Source: CAWBOY01 sp963790585
GTDB lineage: Bacteria > Planctomycetota > Planctomycetia > Gemmatales > Gemmataceae
NCBI GenBank assembly: GCA_963790585.1
Contig: CAWBOY010000003.1
Coordinates: 124,001-188,000, forward strand
Length of the DNA: 64,000 bases
Reading direction: 5' to 3'
In this document: in pieces, positions 35,732 to 41,680 of the stretch
Position numbering within the stretch: position 1 is the stretch's first letter
Layout: the number at the start of each line of letters is the position of its first letter
Notes under the pieces: model-generated
Database searches by the model: none
What the model saw: only the letters and a program-made list of their open reading frames with translations
Told to the model about the DNA's origin: nothing
Translations under genes and position numbers: made by a program

Positions 35732-36052
35732 TCATTTCGGCGGGCATCGCCTCACATCCACTTGGCAGATAATCGTCTCAAGTGGCTCCGGGTTAGCCAG
35801 CCGGTGATCGTTGCCGACCTCAATTAACTTGACCCCGCTGTTCCTTGCCAGTTCCTCGCCGCCGGCGAACGGGATCACGTCATCGGCCCGGCTGTGCAGG
35901 ATCACTGTGCCGGGCTTCACCGTCCTCACCGTCGCCCATTTCTTCCGGGCCGGGCAGAGCAGGACGAGCCGGGCATCACCGATCTTGATGTTCAAAGCCA
36001 CTGCGCTGCCTCGTGACGAGCCGGCGACTACCTGGGGCTGGTACCGGTCAAA
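35732..36052 (-). pseudogene. Alpha/beta hydrolase, 5'-truncated
   Basis: The minus strand from about 36045 encodes FDRYQPQVVAGSSRGSAVAL then LVLLCPARKKWATVRTVKPG and VILHSRADDVIPFAGGEELA, followed by VGNDHRLANPEPLE: nucleophile elbow GSSRGS, Asp and His of a YqiA-like hydrolase. The first 50-60 residues (HGxx oxyanion region) are gone; upstream sequence belongs to a DNA methyltransferase fragment on the other strand. So this is a remnant cut by a rearrangement near 36050. The stop is at 35732. It may still be transcribed but could not fold as the full enzyme. Confidence 0.75.
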
Positions 36053-36235
36053 TATCCGCTGCCGCAAGGCGGGGTGTTGCTCGATTGCTTCACCGGTTCG
36101 GGAACCATGTTTGCTTCTGGTCTGGACTTTGGTCCGTCCAAGGTGATCGGAATAGAATAACAGAAGAGGTACATGGACAGCCTTTTGATCCAAGCCCAGG
36201 AACGACAGAAAATCCAGAATGGTCTGTCCGAATAG
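36050..36235 (+). pseudogene. DNA methyltransferase C-terminal remnant
   Basis: In frame from 36050: KYPLPQGGVLLDCFTGSGTM then FASGLDFGPSKVIGIE, the motif I region (DCFTGSGT) of a permuted N4/N6-adenine type methylase, followed by TAA at 36158 where family members continue. The same frame goes on QKRYMDSLLIQAQERQKIQN to TAG at 36235, fitting the usual C-terminal helix. It has no start and a premature stop, so it is dead. It abuts the truncated hydrolase and marks a recombination scar. Confidence 0.7.
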
Positions 36236-36252
36236 GGACGCACGAGGCAGTT

Positions 36253-37140
36253 ATGCCAAAACAAAAACCATCCCAGGAAGAAGTAAAACATCGTGCCGTC
36301 GACGAAATCGCTGGTCTGGTGGATGCTTTTTGCCGTGAACATTTGAATGAAGAGTACGCCGAACTCTGCCGTCGCCTGACGGAGAAGCTTGCCCGTAAGC
36401 GACCATCCCCATTGGTCAGTGGCAAGCCGGCCGCTTGGGCCTGCGGCATCGTCCGCACGATTGGGATGCACAACTTCTTGGGCGATAAGAGCCAAAAACC
36501 GCACATGAAAATCGCCGACATCAGCCGGATGTTCGGAGTCGGCGAAAGTACGGCGGCGGCAAGGACTGCGACGATCAGGCATGTGCTGCGCCTTAGCCCA
36601 ATCGATTTTGAGTGGTCCTTGCCAAGTCGAGCGGACGAGAACCCGTTTATTTGGCTCCTCAATGTCAATGGCCTCATGATGGACATCCGTGATGCGCCCA
36701 GAGGAGCCCAGGAAGTTGCCTTCAATAAGGGGTTGATACCGTACATTCCCGCGGATCGGCAGCGAGGGGAAGCATCAATGGCAAAGAAATCGAAATCGCA
36801 ATCCCCTTTCGCCGGGCGCTGGCGCATCGTCTCGATGAGCGCCTGGGAGCAGGACTACATCGACGAGGAAGACGAAGGTTTCTTCGAGTTCGATGAGAAG
36901 GGCGGCGGCGAGTTCCACTTCGGGTACGTGCAAGGACAGATGGATTGCCGCCTGACGACACGGGACGGCGAACCAACGGTCGAGTGGACCTGGGACGGCA
37001 ACGATGAGATGGACCCAGCGCAGGGCCGGGGCTGGGCCGTGGTGAAGGGCGATGAATTGCACGGAATGATCTTCTTCCACGGCGGCGATGACTCGGAGTT
37101 CGTGGCGCAGAAGAAGGGTGGAAAGAAGACGAAACGATGA
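36253..37140 (+). CDS. DUF6398 protein fused to an unknown acidic domain
   Basis: The ATG at 36253 follows GAGG. Residues 1-170 (VDAFCREHLNEEYAELCRRL, WACGIVRTIGMHNFLGDKSQ, ADISRMFGVGESTAAARTAT) are the DUF6398 family, ending at FNKGLIPYIPADR where such proteins normally stop. The frame continues into a 120-residue domain that begins with its own SD (GAGGGGA) and ATG at 36778: MAKKSKSQSPFAGRWRIVSM, then DEEDEGFFEFDEKGGGEFHF and so on. That domain occurs alone in other bacteria, to my knowledge, so this is a fusion or a lost stop. It starts a three-gene operon: the next gene overlaps by ATGA. Confidence 0.75.
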   Translation: MPKQKPSQEEVKHRAVDEIAGLVDAFCREHLNEEYAELCRRLTEKLARKRPSPLVSGKPAAWACGIVRTIGMHNFLGDKSQKPHMKIADISRMFGVGESTAAARTATIRHVLRLSPIDFEWSLPSRADENPFIWLLNVNGLMMDIRDAPRGAQEVAFNKGLIPYIPADRQRGEASMAKKSKSQSPFAGRWRIVSMSAWEQDYIDEEDEGFFEFDEKGGGEFHFGYVQGQMDCRLTTRDGEPTVEWTWDGNDEMDPAQGRGWAVVKGDELHGMIFFHGGDDSEFVAQKKGGKKTKR

Positions 37141-37715
37141 ATGACAAGATTTCAATCCAGCCCGGTCGCTATCGCCATTACAAGGGCAACGAATACTCCG
37201 TCATCGGTACGGCCCGGCACAGCGAGACGTTGGAAGAACTCGTCGTCTACCGGCAGGAATACGGCGATCACGGTCTTTGGGTGCGTCCCAAACAAATGTT
37301 CCGTGAAACGGTGAAGGTCGATGGCCGGGACGTGCCTCGATTTCAGCCTTTGGGGTCGAGCAGCGAGCAAGTCGGCGAGAACGTCAAGAACATCTTTGAT
37401 GACCTGCCGCGGCACTTGCCGAAGGAACTCGTCCAGATTCTCGTCGGTGCCGCCGATGTGCGCATCGAACGCATCATCTCGCATGGCCACGCCTCGCCCG
37501 CGGACTTCTGGTACGACCAGCCGCGGCACGAATGGGTGATCGTGCTGAAAGGAGCGGCGAGGTTGCAGTTCGAGGATGGCATGGTCGAGATGAAGCCCGG
37601 CGACTTTGTGAACATCCCGGCCAACAAGAAGCACCGGGTCGATTGGACGACGCCTGAGGAGCCGACTGTGTGGCTGGGCGTGCGGTATGAAGGGAGCGAC
37701 CGTGCCGATCTTTGA
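37137..37715 (+). CDS. DUF1653 domain fused to a cupin
   Basis: A 192-residue protein. Residues 1-65 (GRYRHYKGNEYSVIGTARHS, LVVYRQEYGDHGLWVRPKQM) are a DUF1653 domain, which is usually a separate small protein. The rest (about 85-190) is a single cupin: SHGHASPADFWYDQPRHEWV, LKGAARLQFEDGMVEMKPGD and FVNIPANKKHRVDWT, with the His and Glu metal ligands in place. The ATG overlaps the preceding stop (ATGA at 37137), and the macro gene starts inside its 3' end, so translation is tightly coupled. The combined role is unknown. Confidence 0.85.
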   Translation: MNDKISIQPGRYRHYKGNEYSVIGTARHSETLEELVVYRQEYGDHGLWVRPKQMFRETVKVDGRDVPRFQPLGSSSEQVGENVKNIFDDLPRHLPKELVQILVGAADVRIERIISHGHASPADFWYDQPRHEWVIVLKGAARLQFEDGMVEMKPGDFVNIPANKKHRVDWTTPEEPTVWLGVRYEGSDRADL

Positions 37716-38313
37716 ATGCCCGACCTGTGGCAAGCAAGACTTAGTTCCGCTCGCCACATGCGAGTGGGTGCTCGACACGCTTCCTGCTCCACGGTTCGAT
37801 GCCGGCAACACTCCGCTCTATTCTTTGAAGTGTCCCGATTGCAGGCCGCTCAAGGTCGAAGTGGTTGAAGGCGACCTGCTCGATCAGGACGTGGAAGTAA
37901 TCGTAAATGCCTGGAACCGCAACATCATTCCGTGGTGGTTGCTTCTGCCCCAGGGCGTCTCCGGGGCAATAAAGCGGCGAGGCGGCACGGCCCCATTCAA
38001 GGAGGTCGGCGGGCATGGTTCGATCCCTCTTGGTGGTGCAGTCCTCACGTCAGCGGGTAAGTTGTCATTCAAAGGAATCATTCACGTCGCCGGGATCAAT
38101 ATGCTCTGGAGGGCGTCGGAGCGGTCGATTCGGGATTCCGTAAAGAATGCGGTGCGGCTGGCCCATGAAAAGGGTTTCACTTCGATTGCCTTCCCGTTGA
38201 TTGGTGCCGGTTCCGGTGGCTTCAACCAGGAACAGGCGAAGACGTTGATGCTTAATGAACTCAGCAAGCTCGACGTTCCGATGACGGTTAAGGTCGTGGT
38301 TTTCAAGGGATGA
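37702..38313 (+). CDS. Macro-domain protein with N-terminal zinc-ribbon-like cysteines
   Basis: About 203 residues. Start is the GTG at 37702 (MPIFECPTCGKQDLVPLATC), with GGGAG 8 bases upstream. CPTCGK and later SLKCPDCRP form a four-Cys ribbon. The macro domain follows: VVEGDLLDQDVEVIVNAWNR, QGVSGAIKRRGG, HGSIPLGGAVLTSAG and FPLIGAGSGGFNQEQ, holding the ADP-ribose-binding loops (VNAWN, GAGSGGF). Macro domains bind or hydrolyse ADP-ribose derivatives. It is the last gene of the DUF6398 - cupin - macro operon and overlaps the cupin gene by 14 bp. Confidence 0.9.
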   Translation: MPIFECPTCGKQDLVPLATCEWVLDTLPAPRFDAGNTPLYSLKCPDCRPLKVEVVEGDLLDQDVEVIVNAWNRNIIPWWLLLPQGVSGAIKRRGGTAPFKEVGGHGSIPLGGAVLTSAGKLSFKGIIHVAGINMLWRASERSIRDSVKNAVRLAHEKGFTSIAFPLIGAGSGGFNQEQAKTLMLNELSKLDVPMTVKVVVFKG

Positions 38314-38378
38314 AGAAGTGAGCGATCAAGTGCATCTCGACTTTCTGATTGCTCGTCAATGGATGAGAGGGGAAAGCA

Positions 38379-38450
38379 GGGGGCTGACGCCCCCCGCTCG
38401 CTGAATTTGTTCGACGGTTCAGGCGAGCGGGGAGCGTAAGCTCCCTGTGA
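38379..38450. repeat. REP-like double hairpin next to a Y1 transposase
   Basis: GGGGGCTGACGCCCCC (38380-38395) is a palindrome; CGCTCGCT and AGGCGAGCG (38396-38429) pair around a short loop; GGAGCGTAAGCTCC (38431-38444) is a third palindrome. This lies directly before the Y1 transposase gene, the position in which REP sequences mobilised by such enzymes are typically found. Confidence 0.7.
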
Positions 38451-38463
38451 CGAGGATGCGACC

Positions 38464-39060
38464 ATGACGCCATTTGAATCGTTTGACCGAGTCTGGTTCC
38501 TGACATGGACGACCTACGGAACTTGGTTGCCGGGCGACGAGCGGGGTTTCGTCAGTCCCAAATTCGAGGGTGACGAACCGGAGCGGCGAAACAACATCGT
38601 GGGCGTTTCGTATGATTCCGGACGCCCTGAATTGCGGAAGTTGGCGCTAGCGAAACTCGTTGGTGGACCCGTGTTGCTTACCAAAGCGCAGGCAGGGATT
38701 TTGCGAGGTCAATTCGAGGAGACGGCAACTCACAGAATGTGGGTGATTGTGGCCGGTGCGGTGATGAACAACCACGTTCATTTGGTTGTCGGCGTGAAGG
38801 TCGATCCCGATCCGTCCGGCCTGATGAGGGACTTCAAGAGCTATGGGAGCCGGGCGCTGAATCGGCGGTTCCCCAAGCCCGAAAGCGGAACGTGGTGGAC
38901 GGAACAAGGATCGAAGCGGAAAGTAAAGGATGCCCCGCATTTCGCGGCGGTCGTCAATTATGTATTGCGGCAGGAGAGGCCTCTGGAGGTTTGGGTAGCA
39001 TCGCACTCGTCCTCTTCGGAAGCCCTCGGCGATAAATTCGTTCAGGGGGGTGTCATCTGA
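38464..39060 (+). CDS. REP-associated tyrosine (Y1/IS200-like) transposase
   Basis: A 198-residue Y1_Tnp protein. The HUH metal motif is in MNNHVHLVVGVKVDPD, the catalytic Tyr in AAVVNYVLRQERPLEVW, and the opening WFLTWTTYGTWLPGDERGF is typical of this planctomycete/proteobacterial subgroup. GAGGA lies before the ATG. Enzymes of this class excise and paste single-stranded elements ended by REP hairpins, and a REP-like double hairpin precedes the gene. The sequence appears intact. It lies just before the tRNA-Sec gene. Confidence 0.88.
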   Translation: MTPFESFDRVWFLTWTTYGTWLPGDERGFVSPKFEGDEPERRNNIVGVSYDSGRPELRKLALAKLVGGPVLLTKAQAGILRGQFEETATHRMWVIVAGAVMNNHVHLVVGVKVDPDPSGLMRDFKSYGSRALNRRFPKPESGTWWTEQGSKRKVKDAPHFAAVVNYVLRQERPLEVWVASHSSSSEALGDKFVQGGVI

Positions 39061-39061
39061 G

Positions 39062-39156
39062 CGGGAGTGTATGGGAATCGAACCCACCAAGAGCTTTGTT
39101 CAAACCCTTATCCGATTTTGAAGATCGGCGCCGGCACCAGCCAAGCAAACACCCCC
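39062..39156 (-). tRNA. selC: tRNA-Sec (UCA)
   Basis: On the minus strand the 95-nt sequence folds as a selenocysteine tRNA: 8-bp acceptor (GGGGGTGT with ACACTCCC, one G-U), anticodon arm CCGAT-CTTCAAA-ATCGG giving anticodon TCA, a long variable arm (AAGGGTTT paired with AAAGCTCTT), and a 5-bp T-stem around TTCGATT. The 8+5 bp arrangement and extended variable arm are diagnostic of bacterial tRNA-Sec. It implies the genome makes selenoproteins; selA, selB and selD are not in this window. Confidence 0.9.
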
Positions 39157-39182
39157 GAAAGGGGATCGTGAGTGGTCAAAGC

Positions 39183-39929
39183 TTATCTGCCCTGGCGCAA
39201 CCGATCGCCCAGGAAGTTGTCGAGTTGCGGGACCGCGTATATTTTGCGAATCGTCCTCTCGAAGTCATACGGCACGCGGCGGTAGCGGATGACGTCGCCG
39301 TCGAGGATGACGTAGCAGGCGCGCGGGTCGCTGTCGCGTGGTTGGCCGACGGAGCCGACGTTGCACATGATCTTGCTGGCGGGCAGACGATACTCGGTGC
39401 CTATGTCTTCGGGGCTGAGGAATTCCATCGCCTGCGTGAAGATGCCGGGGACGTGGGTGTGGCCCTGGAAGCAGTATTTGTCGACTTGGTTGAAAATCAA
39501 TTCCAACTTGCGGGAGTTGTAAATATCTTCGGGGAAGACATATTCATTGATCGGGTTACGCGCGGAGCCGTGAACGAAGAGGAAGTCGCCCTCGCGGTAG
39601 GTCCTGGGCCTTTCGCCGAGAAATTCCCAGCGGGCGTCGCGTGCTTTCTGATTATTGATAGGGGCTTCGAGCTGCTCGCGCGTCCAAAAGATGGCCCGTT
39701 CGGCGGCGCCGTTGAAGCCGATTGGATCGAAGATGGCGCCTTGGTCGTGATTGCCTAGCAGGACGAGCTTACAGGGCATGACCAGGTCGACGCACTCGCG
39801 TGGATTGGGGCCATAACCTACGACATCGCCGAGGCAATAGATCTCTTTGACGGGCAGCCGCGCGATGTCCGCGAGGACGGCTTCGAGAGCCTCGAGATTT
39901 CCATGAATGTCGCTAATGATCGCCTTCAT
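39183..39929 (-). CDS. Calcineurin-like metallophosphoesterase
   Basis: A 248-residue phosphoesterase. It begins MKAIISDIHGNLEALEAVLA at the ATG 39927-39929 (AAGG upstream; an upstream in-frame ATG is weaker). Metal-site motifs SDIHGN, GDVVGYGP, LLGNHDQ, FVHGSARNP and FQGHTHVPG are all present. Such proteins act as phosphodiesterases or protein phosphatases; the family (YfcE/diadenosine-tetraphosphatase-like) is broad. It is alone on the minus strand after tRNA-Sec. Substrate is not predictable. Confidence 0.92.
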   Translation of the reverse strand: MKAIISDIHGNLEALEAVLADIARLPVKEIYCLGDVVGYGPNPRECVDLVMPCKLVLLGNHDQGAIFDPIGFNGAAERAIFWTREQLEAPINNQKARDARWEFLGERPRTYREGDFLFVHGSARNPINEYVFPEDIYNSRKLELIFNQVDKYCFQGHTHVPGIFTQAMEFLSPEDIGTEYRLPASKIMCNVGSVGQPRDSDPRACYVILDGDVIRYRRVPYDFERTIRKIYAVPQLDNFLGDRLRQGR

Positions 39930-40041
39930 AATCGGCCTTTTCGACGAATGCGGCACGGGAGATGATTCAATAGGATTCAAGGCCTATCATTCTATATAGC
40001 TCACGACCGGGCATCGAGCAAAAGCAGACGAGGAAAAAGCG

Positions 40042-40133
40042 CTGTCGTTTAGCCGCGAGCCGGCAGGCGAGCGCTGTTTGAAATGGCGCTGACGCACAGC
40101 GCTCGCCTACCGGCTCGCGGCTAAACGACAGCG
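40042..40133. repeat. Family A palindrome, 36-bp arms
   Basis: Arms 40042-40077 (GCTGTCGTTTAGCCGCGAGC continuing) and 40098-40133 pair with one mismatch. It lies between two minus-strand genes, 5 bp after the stop of the peptidase gene. Confidence 0.9.
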
Positions 40134-40138
40134 TCTCT

Positions 40139-41344
40139 TTACGCATCCCAGGTCGCCAGCGCCACGGCCAGGCGGCAGCCGTCCATGAAGAGCGGCAGGT
40201 CGACATATTCGTCGATCGTGTGAATGTTGTGCTGGCCCGCGCCAAACGTTACCGTTGGTATTTTGTGCCTGACCAGCCAATTGGCGTCGAGGCCGCCGTT
40301 GCCGATGCGCGTCAACGGGCTGAGGCCGAGCGCGTTGGCCGCGAGCATGGCGCGCTTCACAACGGGTTCGCCGGTGCGCAGCTTGAAGGGGTGATAATCA
40401 AGGCGTGACGTGAATTTCACTCGGGCTTTACGGCCCTTGTGGTCGCCGACCTTGTTGCCGGCCTTCTCGAACGCTTCGCGATAGACCTTGGTAATCGCCT
40501 TTACGAAGCGCGTATCATGGCTGCGGGCCTCGCCGCGAACATGGACATAATCGGTGACGACGTTCGTCGCTTCGCCAGCGCTGAAGCCGTCGTGGCCGCC
40601 GACGCTGCCGACGTTGGCGGTGCCTTCTTTGCCGTCTTTCTTGATCTTGCCAAACCAGCCGTTGCGATAGACGTCGGACAGGGCCAAGGCGGCCACCATC
40701 GTGGCCGAGATGCCTTGCTCGGGGTGAACACCGGCATGAGACGCTCGGCCGAAGATCTCAACTTCCCAGCGCTCGGCGCCGACGGCGCCGATGGTCATTT
40801 CCGAGGGAGATTTGCCATCGACATTGAATCCCATGACCGGATTGCCAAGGTCGGCCGGATCGAGATGTCTCGACCCATAAAGACCGCTTTCCTCACGGAC
40901 CGTGAACAAGAGCGTGATCGGCGGGTGCGGCAGGTTTTGTTCGAGAAGTGTCGCGGCCAGCGTGACGAGACAGGCGACGCCGGTGCGGTTGTCGCCACCG
41001 AGCGCCGTCTCGCCTTGCGCTTTGATTCGATCCTTGCCCACGCGAACGGGTACAGCTCCCTGACAGAGAGGCACGGTGTCGAGATGCGTCGAAAAGAGCA
41101 GGCGCGGGCCCGGGCGCGTACCAGGCAGATCGACGACGAGGTTGCCGATTTCGGTGGGCAGCGGAATGCGTTGATTGGCCGTGTCGTAGTGCATCGAACC
41201 GGGCGGCACTCCCGACTCGCGTAAATGGCGTGCCACTTCGGCAGCGATGGCTTTCTCTTGCCCGGTGATTCCCTCCACCGCGAGGAACCGCAGGAGCCGC
41301 GACAGTGCGCGATCCGGGTCGACTTCCAGTTCCGCTACCGACAT
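40139..41344 (-). CDS. M20 family metallopeptidase (peptidase T-like)
   Basis: A 401-residue M20 peptidase. The ATG at 41342-41344 follows GGGGAG. Di-zinc motifs: LLFSTHLDTVPLC (His, catalytic Asp), LGGDNRTGVA (bridging Asp), TVREESGLYGS (catalytic Glu, metal Glu), FNVDGKSPSE and FGAGQHNIHTIDEYVDL (last His). The lid domain (GRASHAGVHPEQGISAT) is present. It resembles tripeptidases, cytoplasmic, lacking a signal peptide. It is divergent from the permease gene with a 336-bp gap. Confidence 0.93.
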   Translation of the reverse strand: MSVAELEVDPDRALSRLLRFLAVEGITGQEKAIAAEVARHLRESGVPPGSMHYDTANQRIPLPTEIGNLVVDLPGTRPGPRLLFSTHLDTVPLCQGAVPVRVGKDRIKAQGETALGGDNRTGVACLVTLAATLLEQNLPHPPITLLFTVREESGLYGSRHLDPADLGNPVMGFNVDGKSPSEMTIGAVGAERWEVEIFGRASHAGVHPEQGISATMVAALALSDVYRNGWFGKIKKDGKEGTANVGSVGGHDGFSAGEATNVVTDYVHVRGEARSHDTRFVKAITKVYREAFEKAGNKVGDHKGRKARVKFTSRLDYHPFKLRTGEPVVKRAMLAANALGLSPLTRIGNGGLDANWLVRHKIPTVTFGAGQHNIHTIDEYVDLPLFMDGCRLAVALATWDA

Positions 41345-41680
41345 CAACGATTCTCCCCAGCTAAGAAACGAACCGGGCATTGTCAAGAGCGCACATGTAG
41401 ATCATCATATGGATTGAGGATTTTTTCTCCAGTAGCATAATCGTGGCTTCCGGGGATGTAACCCAGTTCTCTGGTGGTGAAATAGTTGTCCAGCGCCCAG
41501 GGCGTTGCCCTGGGCGGCGGACTTCCGGTCCCAACGGCCGGTGCTTGCCTAACAGAGGGCAAATCGTATAACCCTGACTGAACGATGACTCTCTGCCCCG
41601 GGCATGGAATGCCGGGGTTTTTGTCTTCCGGCTTGGCCCCCTTTGGCTGGCCTCGCGGATGCAGCGGAAAACCAAAAATT
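41345..41680. promoter_or_regulatory. Divergent intergenic region with terminator-like hairpin in the permease leader
   Basis: At 41596-41622, CCCCGGGCATGG pairs with AATGCCGGGG and is followed by TTTTT, an intrinsic-terminator shape on the plus strand 59 bp before the permease ATG. Nothing on the plus strand ends upstream, so it could be an attenuator in a leader of the permease. GC-rich pairs near 41500-41545 (CGCCCAGGGCGTTGCCCTGG) could form an upstream structure. No known riboswitch class was recognised. Confidence 0.45.

Noticed and set aside
36158..36160. Stop in the methylase remnant as a selenocysteine or recoded codon
   Set aside because: It is TAA, not TGA, and the gene has no start, so decay is the simpler reading.
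36013..36252. Upstream extension of the DUF6398 gene to an ATG at 36013
   Set aside because: That extension overlaps the hydrolase and methylase remnants in other frames and lacks family similarity; GAGG precedes the ATG at 36253.
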